This document shows positions 24,880 through 37,100 of a DNA stretch of 64,000 nt, piece by piece (positions within the stretch are counted from its first letter, which is position 1; every line of letters starts with the position of its first letter). Under the pieces are notes generated by a model. The model was given only the letters and a program-made list of their open reading frames with translations, ran no database searches and was not told the origin of the DNA. The position numbers were made by a program, and so were the translations under genes. The stretch comes from Xyrauchen texanus. Taxonomy: Eukaryota > Chordata > Actinopteri > Cypriniformes > Catostomidae. The DNA is taken from assembly GCF_025860055.1 (NCBI RefSeq), contig NC_068280.1, forward strand, positions 48,282,457 through 48,346,456, written 5' to 3'.

Positions 24880-24995
24880 TAAATAATTTAAAGTGTAGTG
24901 CAGACCTGTTTTAACAGAAGCCCTCGCTGTCCTCCGCTGTTTTCTCCGGTGAGATACTTCCGTGTACAAAGCCAACGTAATGGTGACGTAAACAT
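24880..24995 (-). promoter_or_regulatory. candidate stk16 promoter and non-coding first exon
   Basis: Read on the minus strand there is tttacgtcacc (CRE-like) near 24992-24982, then cacggaagtatc (ETS-like) near 24963, then a purine-rich stretch ending ttaaaacag before gtctgc (a possible but weak donor). The composition is richer in GC than its surroundings. A 5' UTR exon here would need an acceptor just upstream of the start codon; ttgtcag near 21167 or cttaaag near 21130 are candidates. This is inference from motif placement only. Confidence 0.35.
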
Positions 24996-26342
24996 CTTCT
25001 TCTTCGTTGGTGTTTACGGCAGTTGGCATCCAAATACTGCCACCTGTCTTTCTCTAACCTTGTTAATCAGATTAGTCCTTCTAGTCCAGTCCAGTCCTCC
25101 TTATGAAATTAATCAAATATGTCTTCCTTGATCATTATCTCCACATTCTATTATACTTTTAATATTGTACTCTCCTATATCCATTCTCCTTAGCTGTTCC
25201 TTCATCTCTTCCCTTTCTTGCGAATGTATCCTGCATGACATAAAGATGACATAACTGACTCCTCCTCCTGACATTCATTCGCATAAACCTGTAGGATGTT
25301 TTCCTATGATAGTATTATTTAGCTTGCAATGACCTATCCTTAGTCTACTTATTATACCTTGTTATTTCCTTTTATTTCCCCGCTCTCTTACCATACCTAC
25401 TTTATTTTGAATCATGTATAGATGTCGCCCATTCTTTTCATGATCCAACTGATGTTGCCATTTTTCCATGATCTTTTCCATACCAGATTCTTCCCTCCTG
25501 ACTTTGATAACTTAATTTTGATATCAACATGTCCCTTTTTTGTTGCCTCTTTTGCCAATCTATCATCTTTCTCATTTCCCTATATTCCCACATGCGCTGG
25601 GACACATATGCATGTAGTACTTTACATAGTCTGCATATTTGCATAAGAAAATGTCTTACAATAATTTTTGATGATTGAGTTATTCCATACTTAATACTCA
25701 TAAGGGCTGATACAGAGTAGCTACATATTAGAATGTTGTTATCTCTGGTCTGTTCAATCCATTCTAATGCTATTACTAATTCAAATGTATTTAAGCTGTA
25801 AGACGTTCTTTTGTTGACTCCCATTTCATATCTATGGATGAATACCACAGATCCAGTTGCATCCGTTTGTAGATCATTTGACCCATCTGTAACTATTTGA
25901 ACGCTGGCTTTGTACTTATAATGCTTGTATTTATAATATTCACTGGTTATATATACTTCATTTAATTTTTAAAAGCTCTACATCAACTTTGGGGTTTTCC
26001 AGTAACCAAATTGGTTTATCAGGCCACAACACAGTCTCAGCAAATTCTTTATCATAGACTTCCATTTCCTTTGCTATTAAATCGCCTGTCTATCCAAAAC
26101 GTAATTTTGGATGTTATCTCCATGTCCCCTTAGATTGATCCAATAGTTGGTTGTTAATTACTTTTGTTGTAACCGCAACTGCATTTCATCTGCTTCAACC
26201 TGAAGTGCACATACTGGGGAAGTTCTGATTGCCCCTAAGCATTTTCTTAAAGCACGTGATTGCACAACGTCCAATTCGACTAACACAGATTTTTGCTGCT
26301 GATCCATATAAAATACACCCTATATCTTAGACATTATTAGAG

Positions 26343-26396
<54 letters not shown>

Positions 26397-29290
26397 CAGA
26401 GTTGTAATACTTGCTCCATCTTATACTTCTCTTATATGTTTTCTCCATGTTAGTTTTGTCAAAATATATTCCCAAAAATCTAAAATACTCTACATTTTCT
26501 AATATACTTCCATACATTTTCAACTTGCATTCCTGGCATCCTTTCTTTTTATTTGTAAAGACCGTTACTTTTGTTTTCTCCACTGAGAACTTAAAATCCT
26601 ACTTTGTTCCCCACTTTTCAACTTGCATCTTCTTGATTATATATTCAACATTTCTGCCTCTCTTCCATATTGCTCCATCGTCTGCAAATAAGGACCTCCC
26701 CATATCCACTTAGAAGTTTTTAAGTAAACATCATTAATCATTATGGAAAATAAAGTTGGACTAATTACACTCCCTTGTGGTGTTCAATTTTCTACATTAT
26801 ATTGCATTGATATATCTGACTCTATCTTCACCTGTGTATTAATTCCAATAAGAAATCTATGATACAGTTGAACAACTTCCCAACCCCAACTCCCATCAAG
26901 TGCAATTTAATTAGAAGTCCCTCTTTCCATAGCATATTGAATGCCTTCTCCACATTAAAGAGCACTGCTGTAACTGTTTCTTTATTTATTTGAGCTTTCC
27001 TTATTTCCACTTTCAAATTTATCACAGGATCCATTGTGTTTCTTCCTTTTCTAAATCCACTTTGACATCCAGCCATTATATTTATACTCTCTAAGAAATA
27101 CATTAGACTTTCATTTATCATGTGTTCCATTATTTACATACACGTATATGTGATGTTAATGCTAGTGGCCTATATTTCCCATGTCTACTTGCATCTTTCC
27201 CAGGCTTCCTTATTGGAATAGTTATTGCTTCTTTCCAGCTTTGTGGCAATTTCCCCTCTTCCCACATTATACAACATCAATAGCTTCTCCTGACTTTCTG
27301 GACTTAAATGTTTTAATACTGTAACATATTTAGTCTTATCCCAGTGCAGTTTTCCCTGTCCTGTTCAATGCTCTTTGCAGTTCTCCCATGCTAAAAGGGA
27401 TATCTTGTTCCCCATCACCATTATTTTTCCTACATAACGCATTCTCTACTTTTGTTCCTTCTGTACCTCTTCTTCCTTCTTCAGATAAATTATTAGAGCT
27501 GTTGATCTTAACAAAGGCTTTTGCCATCATCTCTACCTTTTCCTTATTTGTTACTGCAGTTTCATTTTCTTCAATCACAACTGGATAGCTCTATTCTCTC
27601 CAATCACCCACCATCTTTTTAATCATACCCCATATTTCTTCAATCTGAGTTGTGTTTCCAATTGTATCACAATATGTTTTCCAAAATGTCCTTTTTGTTT
27701 GTCTTATTGTCCTCCTTCTGCCTGAGCTTGCTTATACTGAATCATGTGTTGAAAATGATGTGTTCTTTTAACTATCCTAAATGCTTTATTCCTATTTTTT
27801 ACTACATCCTTACAATTGTCATCCCACCATGGTACTACTTCCTTTTTAATACTTCCTTTACTCTTGGGAATGGACTCTGGTGCTGCCAATATTATACCTT
27901 GCTTTGTTTTGTTGTCTAATTTGTCAGTGTTCATTTCAACCTTAATTTGTTTTGAATATCTACTACTTTCCCTCTGAAATTTACCCCAGTCTGCTTTCCC
28001 AAGATTCCTGTTCTCACTTATGTTCTCTGTATTCCATGCTACCTCTATATTTATTTTACACCAGAGTGGATAATGATCACTGCCTATTGTTCCTTCTTGA
28101 TACACTACCCAATCACATATTGCTGCAATGTTGTTTGATACTAATGTAAGATCCAGTACTGATTCTTTCCATGTATTAACATCTATTCTTGTGCATTCAC
28201 AATTATTTAAGCAAACTAAATTCTTATCATCCAACATTTCTTCTACTATTTGACCATTACTGTCTCCCCCACAACGTATTATGACCATTAAAATTCCCAC
28301 ACCACACTATATTGCTACAATTTTGTCCCTATATCTCATCCAATTTCCTTTACTTTAGTCTTTCACAAGGATTATAATAATTTACAATCACCAACTCTTT
28401 CTTTTCAGCCCACACCACATATTCTTGCTCATTTCCTACACCTAATACTTGGTACGGTTTTCCTTTCTTTATAAATGTAGCACATCCTCCTCCTCCCCCA
28501 TCTCTACTATCATGTCTTACCACCCCTACCCCTACTAGCTACAAATTATTTAAAATCTTGCCCATTAGCTATCAAACTTCTCACATTCCACTGCAAGATT
28601 AGCATTATTAGTATTATCACCCTACACATCTCCTGACATGCTTGTATCCGTTCTTCATTTACTGCCTCCCACTTCAATCCTATCATGTCCAAATGGTGTT
28701 CCGCTGATTTCACAATCACCTGAATCCTTTCTGTTTTTGATTTAATACGTTACATTTATTACTACTGAAATGAAAGTGACCATTTTCTTCTTCTCTATCC
28801 ATGTGTTCCTCTTATCTTTCTGTTCATTTATTTCCCCATGCTCTTTATTAACTCTTCCCTCCTTATTCTGATTTTCCTGACCAGCTAACCTAACTGCTTC
28901 AGCATATAACACTTTTTCTTTTACCCTACTCTACTGCACCTCCACCTCTTTTTTTAAGTGCCTCAAATCCCCAGTAAACTACACTGTGATTTCATCCACA
29001 ATTACAACACTTTGGTTTCGTTCCCTCACCACACTTCCCATAATCAAGTTCCCTTCCACATCTGGCACACCTTCTCATCCATTTGCACAATTTGCCGGTA
29101 TGTCCAAACTCTTGGCTTCAGACCAAGCCAAGACCAAGTTGATGCCCACCTTAAGCCCAACCCTACACCCACCCCTAACTTCATTGGTCATTACCCCTAA
29201 ACATAAGGATACTAAGGAGTCAAAATTCAGCACTACACTAGTACACCCCCCCAAAAATACAACAAATTTATGTTCTTGAACCATTTTTAA
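24996..29290 (-). mobile_element. I-clade (Nimb-like) LINE, degenerate, minus strand
   Basis: Order on the minus strand: an ORF1-like end near 29290-29075 (VVLNFDSLVSL, then a Cys-containing tract); endonuclease near 28300-27704 (VLDLTLVSNN, SDHYPLWC with the SDH catalytic triplet, VVPWWDDNC); reverse transcriptase near 27130-26828 (CQSGFRKGRNTMDPVINL, FNVEKAFNMLW); and a ribonuclease H-like part near 25880-25600 (TFELVIALEWI, ALMSIKYG). RNase H after the RT is the hallmark of the I group. The 3' end reads gccgtaaacacc then gaagaagaag at 25006-24996. Frameshifts and stops are many. It ends a few bases from the candidate stk16 promoter. Confidence 0.85.
26343..26396. repeat. (AT)n microsatellite inside the LINE
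   Basis: About 26 uninterrupted AT units between the RNase H and reverse transcriptase parts of the I-type LINE. It must have expanded after the LINE inserted. Confidence 0.95.
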
Positions 29291-31110
29291 CATTACATTG
29301 GGGTTGTGGGAACATGTAAATGTCCAGCTTTCTTAACATCAGTAAAAAAAAATTTTTTTTAAGGTTAGCATAACATTGTGTAATTGTGAGAATTTCCTGA
29401 AAACATATTTTGTCTTGGTACTACTAACATCATAAGGATGGACCATGAACATTATTTATTTATTTTTACAGTTTAGTTGTGTTGCCCCCATTGCTGATTT
29501 TTTATTTTTTTTTAATTGGACGCTAATTCCATGACGGCCATTTTTTTTTTTTTAATGAAAAAAGCAGCTATAAGAACAAACGTTTATTGTTTATGCGACT
29601 TGATTGTGCCATTATTGCATATTATGCACAGTCCATCATGCTGCAGCCCAAAATAAACACTGAATTGAGATGACCAGATTTTTTCCAATTTGTCAGGCAA
29701 ACTTTATCATTTCTAGACATGTTGGCCGGCACCAAAATATCTTAGTGGAAACTTAGCGGATAATGGCTTAATTATAGTTGTCTCTACATATTAGAGAATA
29801 CATAGAATAAATAATTTTAACACAAAGTTATATACTTCAGCTTTAAATAATGTTAGCCAAAGTTGTTGGAACATTCCGTTTGTGTAAAACTTGATTGTAA
29901 ATCAAAGCTTGGCTGACTAACTACATAAAAGAGTATTATCTAGTCCCAACAAAATACTTTAATTTTGACTGCAGTAATTATATATCATAATTTGTCATTT
30001 TAAAAGTACTTTGTGTAAAAACCTTTTGCCTTTAAACTAGTGTTATTTTGATTTAATATTCGATACCCATTTAAATATTGAAAATTAACCATAATAAATA
30101 ACCTGTTAAATTTACAGAATGAAATTAAACATTGATTAGAAGTATTAACAGTGTTTTCAGTCAGGGGTCTGTGAAGTCCCTGCAGGGGTTCCATAGGCAG
30201 TTATATTTAACGTGGGATTTTCTTTAATATATAAAAAGGGTCACTATCAAAATTTCGTGACAAACATGTCCCTTAACTTTTGAGTCTTTAAGGAACCCCA
30301 TCTAAGACATTGGACACTATAACCAAACCTTTAATTAAATATGAAATGGTTTGACTAAAATGTCTTTTTAATTAGTTATTAATATTCTCATGTCAAGCAT
30401 TAGATCAAGGCCTAAAAAGTGTGCAAAAAAGCAAAACCGAAGGAGCAATTTATAATTTAAGAAAGTTTGTCCCTTGAATTCCTGTGTTTGGTATTCTCAA
30501 TGTTAAAGACTGTGGAAAAGAACTTACAAGGTCAAAGTTCAGAGAAAGGAGCGGCTCAAATGTGCATGTTACGACAGTGGAAAAGTTATTAATTTACATT
30601 TTAATTGTAATTTTCTCATGTAAACAGGTCATTGGTGTTAAATTGCTTAATGTTCAGGCAAAATTATTGGAATCTTTAAATGGTATTATTTTTGTCTTGA
30701 CATCTTAAAACTCATTTTTAAAAGAGAATTTGTCACTGGTGTTATAACCCTTGCTTCATAATTGTAAAAACATTTTAATAAAAATACATTATATTTGGGA
30801 GAAATGTAGTATAAATAGTAACTCCAGAGAAACTGATTATTTTGCAGCTGTATATTTAAATGTGGTACATTTATGACCTACAGAAGGTAATTATTCTTAT
30901 TAATTCTTAATATTGTTATTATACAAGTCAATATGAAGGGTTACTGAGAAATGTTTATAAAAAGTTGAAAACCCATGCTTTATAACAGCACCATATAAAT
31001 TACACACCATTAACTAGGGAATAACGAGTTTTATTTTATTTGTATTGCATATACTTGACAATTTCACCAAAGTTATTAAAAGAAATCACAACAAAAAACC
31101 CAATTGAAAG
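29291..31110. other. AT-rich intergenic spacer downstream of alpha-tubulin
   Basis: No domain-bearing frame and no repeat that I recognise, apart from A/T tracts (29345-29360, 29505-29560). The polyadenylation signals of the tubulin gene lie just right of it. Confidence 0.5.
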
Positions 31111-31111
31111 C

Positions 31112-31122
31112 TTTATTTTATT
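31112..31122 (-). terminator. polyadenylation signals of the alpha-tubulin gene
   Basis: Two overlapping AATAAA hexamers on the minus strand (31117-31112 and 31122-31117), about 50-60 bases past the TAA stop, implying a very short 3' UTR. Confidence 0.75.
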
Positions 31123-31172
31123 TGAATTGGCTTTTCTATACACTTCAGGCAGAAAACAAGCACTTTTTCCTT

Positions 31173-34100
31173 TTAGTACTCTTCACCCTCCTCTTCTTCC
31201 TCAAATGAATCAATAGCCACTTCTTCATAGTCCTTCTCCAGAGCTGCCATATCTTCTCTGGCTTCGGAGAACTCGCCCTCTTCCATGCCCTCACCAACAT
31301 ACCAGTGCACAAAGGCTCTCTTGGCATACATCAGATCAAATTTGTGGTCCAGGCGAGCCCAGGCCTCAGCAATGGCCGTAGTGTTGCTCAACATACACAC
31401 TGCTCTCTGCACTTTGGCCAGGTCACCTCCAGGAACCACAGTAGGGGGCTGGTAGTTGATGCCCACCTTGAAGCCAGTAGGACACCAGTCCACAAACTGA
31501 ATGCTTCTTTTGGTCTTGATGGCGGCGATGGCCACATTGACATCTTTTGGTACCACATCTCCTCTGTAGAGCAAACAGCAGGCCATGTATTTTCCATGAC
31601 GAGGGTCGCACTTTACCATCTGGTTGCAGGGCTCAAAGCACGAGTTGGTAATCTCGGCCACGGAGAGTAGCTCATGGTAAGCTTTCTCAGCAGAGATCAC
31701 TGGGGCGTATGTGACCAGGGGGAAGTGGATACGAGGATAGGGCACAAGGTTGGTCTGAAACTCAGTCAGGTCGACGTTCAAGGCGCCGTCGAACCTCAGA
31801 GAGGCCGTGATAGAGGAGACAATCTGGCTGATGAGCCGGTTGAGGTTGGTGTAGGATGGGCGCTCGATATCCAGGTTCCTTCTGCAGATATCATAGATGG
31901 CTTCGTTGTCCACCATGAAGGCACAGTCGGAATGCTCCAGGGTCGTATGGGTGGTCAAGATGGAGTTGTATGGCTCTACCACGGCTGTAGACACCTGGGG
32001 AGCTGGATAAATGGCGAACTCCAGTTTGGACTTCTTTCCAAAGTCAACAGAGAGACGCTCCATTAGGAGAGAGGTGAAGCCAGAGCCTGTGCCTCCACCA
32101 AAACTGTGGAATACCAGGAAACCCTGCAGCCCTGTGCATTGGTCAGCCTATATAGATGGGACAAAACGGTTATAATCACTTGCTTTTTTTTCTCCCCTTA
32201 ATACATTTTGCTATTAAGTCCATTACCTTTATGTTTTTTAATAAGCAGGCCATTTTGAAATCTGCATTCTTCACAGAACATTTACAAAGTACTACTCTTT
32301 GTTCATTTATAATTTAATCGATCAAAAGAACAGCCTGGTCTTACAGAATCATGTCATTTTTGTCACATTTGTTTTACATGTTTTGTTGTATTTATCATTG
32401 CAGTTCTCTGGTGAAATAAATACCAGAGTTAGGTGTAAGACATGAATGTCAGTTTTGTTGATTTCAACTCTGTGCATTAAATCTCTTTGGGAGAACGTTA
32501 ACTCGTTTGCGTGATGATACGTATATGCCTGATAATAAGTTGATGTCAATAAGTACGTGAATAGTAAATCTAACAAATTTTAATACATACCAATTTGCGT
32601 ATGCGGTCCAGGACAGAATCAATGATCTCCTTGCCAATAGTGTAGTGCCCACGGCGTAGTTATTTGCAGCATCCTCTTTGCCTGAAATGAGCTGCTCAGG
32701 ATGGAACAGTTGGCGATAGGTACCTGTGCGTACTTCATCTGAAAGCATAATGCAACACCACATGGTAATGTACTTCACAATCACAGGCATCTCATGTAAA
32801 ATTACCAAACTTCTTGCCCTGTAAAGCACTCCAAGAACAAAACGCATGACTTTTTTGATCATCATGTTATCCTTAGCGAAACATAACTGATTTTGTTATG
32901 ACAAGACTACATAATCAAACGTAATTATAAAAGATCTGCCTCTGAAATACTCTGCTGGGTGTAATTTAACTTAAAAGAATTAATGGAATCCAAAAAAATC
33001 AATTACATTTCAATTTCTTGTAATCAGATTACAAATACTGATACTTTCTTTACACATTATAAAATACTATACATTTAGAATAGATTTAAATCAATTTACG
33101 TTAAAATGTTCATCTCTCTGCATTTTGTGACCGCTAAAGGTCATGTGACCTTTACAGACAAGGAAATATAGACATCATTTTGAATTCATTCTGGATCGAA
33201 AAACTGAAATAGAGTTTTAGTGTAACAAATGTTAAAGTAATCAGATTACTTTTAATGTAATCAGTAAAGTCAGTAATCTGATTACAAGTTCAAATTAATT
33301 AGTAATTTGTAGTGAATTACTTCTTTTGAGTAACTTACCCAACACTGGTTGTAAAATAGCCGATGTGCGTACACCTGGGACTGCACAGGAATTGAACTCT
33401 ACATGCGCCACATCTATATATCTACAAAATCACCCATAGTTATGTTACTAAACTAAATTAATTGTTAGAATTGTTTGTTATTGTTAATAAATTATTCATT
33501 TTCGGACATTGATGTCTTTTCGTTACAGTGATTGTACTCCCATCTCACATCATGGCTAAAACACCCCTTATGACCAGTGGTAAAATATACAGTAATGCAC
33601 AACCTATCATGGCTTTGTGCTTTATTAAATGAAACACCATGATATTTACCAATGACTGTAGGCTCAAGGTCTACAAAGATGGCACGAGGCACATATTTGC
33701 CAGCTCCAGTATCACTGAAGAAGGTGGTGAAGGAGTCATCATGGCCTCCCACTGGTTTGTTGCTGGGCATCTGTCCATCAGGCTGGATACCATGCTCCAG
33801 ACAGTACAGCTCCCAACATGTGTTACCCATCTGGACACCAGCTTGGCCAACGTGGACAGAGATACACTCACGCTGTGGAGACAGTGCAAGGAAACTGATA
33901 ATCAATACCCTATTAATGTGGCAGATGAACATTTCCTACTTTTATATGATCCATCTAAAATGTGCACAAATGAACTCTTAAAACTGTCTAATCGGTCATC
34001 ATTTATCCTCACAAAAACAAAAAAAAGAGGTCTTATTTAGGATATATGACATTGAGGTCGATTGAGTTCATAGTAGTAGCTCATGTATATTTTGTCATTT

Positions 34101-37100
34101 AAGCAAAGAAATATTACATTAGCCATGATTTGAACAGAACACCATCATACTGCGCAGTCTACAATGAATACTGCTTAATTATTCTACTAAAAGAATATAT
34201 AAAATGGTTATACAGAAGCTATATTGTTGCCACATGACCTCATAACATGCTTAACTGTGATGCAAAGTAAAATCAATTTGATTTTTACATTTCCAATTTT
34301 ATTCCAAGTCTTGAAAATCTGATAATGCATGCAATTATTTTCATCATAATAGAAATATGTCAAGTCTCCCCTTAACTGAAGATTTTTTATTTTTTTTTTT
34401 AATTTGAACAAAATGTAAATGTTGATAATATTTCAGGGAATAATCTTATTTGAGTTTCTCAGCCCAGTTGACAGCTTTACGAGCTACTGTACTGGAGGAT
34501 AAAATGAGCTAGAATGCTTCCAGGAGGCAGATAAAAACAAAACTGGATCTTTAAAGAGGGAGAATTGGCTACAGGATGTCATATCACAGACGACCGACAT
34601 ATGCAGTTGACAGGTTAGGTTAATAAAAGGGGGGTAGGCTGGAGGACGCAAAGCCTCTTAACATGTTTGTCTTCAGGTCATGGGTTTGTGCTTATCTACA
34701 TAATCCTGGAAGTCCCTACAACATGCGGCATGGAGACTTGAAATGGCATGTTAAACAGCTCTTTGTTTTGTTTGGAAAGGGCGGTTCCCAAAAGGCTCAA
34801 CCTGGGAACTGTTTACGATGCAACTGTTGCCACATAAGTCAAACAGAACCTACCCACCAACCCTCATAACCATTACGCATTTACACATACAATCATTTCA
34901 AAGTTTTTACTGTTCCCTGAACACTCCCTTGCTGACAAGTCTGTAGAAGCATGAAAAGGCTTGAGGTGTTGATAACGGCCTCGACAGGTTAACATCAGAA
35001 ACCCGTGCAAGCTACACCCTAACGTGGAATTTCTAGCATGTCTCCTAAAGAGGAAGTGTTAGAGAAAAAAAAAGAAAAAAAAAAAACTTTGAATGACACG
35101 TGGTGGTAACATGGAAAAAATGTGTAATGAGTTTAGCAACACATTTTCTAATTAGTAAAATAAAAGGTCTGTACTAGGAATGCTCTGATCAGCCGATACA
35201 GATCACAGATAGGTGCAATTAAACTTAATGTGACATTATGGTTATTGATTCAATGTCATTGTTTCAAAACAATGCAAAAATCAAATTCTTTCAGTTGGTG
35301 TAGCAAAAGTGCACAGTAATGATTTGGACCCGAATTTGAATCTGTGCCTATGCTCAAGAGAGATGACCTACTTCAACATTAGCACACTTTCACTAAGAAA
35401 TATCCAGACTCTGGTGCTCCTGTGTGCATGACTCTTCTTCTGAATTTCTTCTCCTGGGAATGGCACTATTTTTATGCCTCACTCCCTTTCTGTCAACTGG
35501 TGACGTCAGAGGTGAGGGGGATTGTATATTACACAGGCACATAGGACTGCCTAGCTTGGACATGGCAGCCAGGATACAAGTTATGTGTTTTTACAAGTAG
35601 TGGTCGACCGATGTGTTTTTTTAATGGCCGGTTCCGATATCCAGGGAGCATGGTTGCCGATAGTTCGATACATCACAATTTAAATATAAATAAATAAAAT
35701 GGCTAAAAAAAATAAAATAAAAAAAAAAACACCCGTGTGGATTCAGATCGAGTTTGGATTGTCATGGACTGACCATCATGATTTGTGAATCAGAGGAACT
35801 TTTGAGCTTGATCCTTAGTTTGGATTCTGGTTGATAGAATACTTCCTTCAGAGGATGATATTAGTAGAGCGCCCGATGGGAAGAAAATTCCACGTTTTCG
35901 TGAGGTTTGTTGATTACATCCATTTAAATGAGATATGCACATATTTGCAGATGGCATATGATATTAGTTTTTGACATTTGCCTTTTTATCATAAGACTGT
36001 TTGAGCTCAATGTTAAAGTGCTCGCCTGTTTCATTCTCTCTCTCTCTTCAACAGTTCCCTGTAACTGTCTTGTATAATGATAAAAACCAAATATTAATAA
36101 AACTATTATATATTACCTGCAAAATATCCGACATGACCAAGGTCAAACAAATGGCAGCGCACTGGAGGGAGCCGGGAATCGCCTCTGGTGCACTGGACAG
36201 GCAAAGCCAATTGAGATGGAGAAAAGCAAGGCTCAAGGTGACAATAAATCCTCCTGAAACATTCCATGTTCTATATACTGTCCACACTAGATACGAGGAG
36301 GAAAGTGGACAGTGTCAGATTTCACTGAACACAAGTCGAGAGCAAAGCGGTGTCTCATCCTCACAATCAACCCAAGCGTGGACTCAGACCAGGTGATAAC
36401 CAGGACTCATGGGTTATATGTCAGTTATATATAGCAACCCCCTCATCGTAATCTCCGACGAATGTGACGTACCAGGTGTGCAGATAGTCACGGCCATACA
36501 AAATAGGCGAAGCTGCTGTCAAGATGACTTGAAAGCCTCGAGCCAGTGACAAATCCTCAACTCTTCGTGATCTACATCCCATCCTTGCATGCCAATATCA
36601 CGTGGCCCCTCGGGAGCAGCAGGAGGAGGAATATAGCGGGAGAAGAGGGGAGTGGCTTCGGCTTTCAGAAAGAGAGCCGTGATCAAAGCATTTCAAAAGT
36701 TCATGCACTCACAAGATGCCGTTAAGCAAACTGCTCTTTTATGTGCTTGACACTCAAAATGCACAATTACAATGCAATAGAGTTTCGAACGCAGAAGTGA
36801 CAAAGGATACGCTTTCGTCAGACAGGGATATAGAAAATAATCCACTTGTCATTAAGGTGTGCCAATTCAACGACTAAGAGAAGATTCAGCGTCCAGAGAT
36901 GTTATTGCGGCCCGACAAGTAAAATTGATGAAATGGCGCTGCGCACCACTCAATATACCCATCTGCCAATAGATTGGTGTGAGGTATGGAGAAGTTTCCC
37001 CTAGCGTCAGCTACTGATGCAGCATTGAAGTGACCAACTTGAAAGGGAATTTTATTGAATAAAGTACGCAGCTGAAGACCATGTTTTGACCTATGATTTC

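Noticed and set aside
31305..32066. Plus-strand frames of 121 and 130 aa
   Set aside because: Antisense shadows of alpha-tubulin exon 4, whose minus frame is the conserved one.
33639..34040. Plus-strand 133-aa frame
   Set aside because: Antisense of alpha-tubulin exon 2 running into intron sequence.
34663..34869. Plus-strand 68-aa frame with CxxC-like pattern
   Set aside because: Too short and unsupported, in a tubulin intron; the cysteines have no family pattern I recognise.
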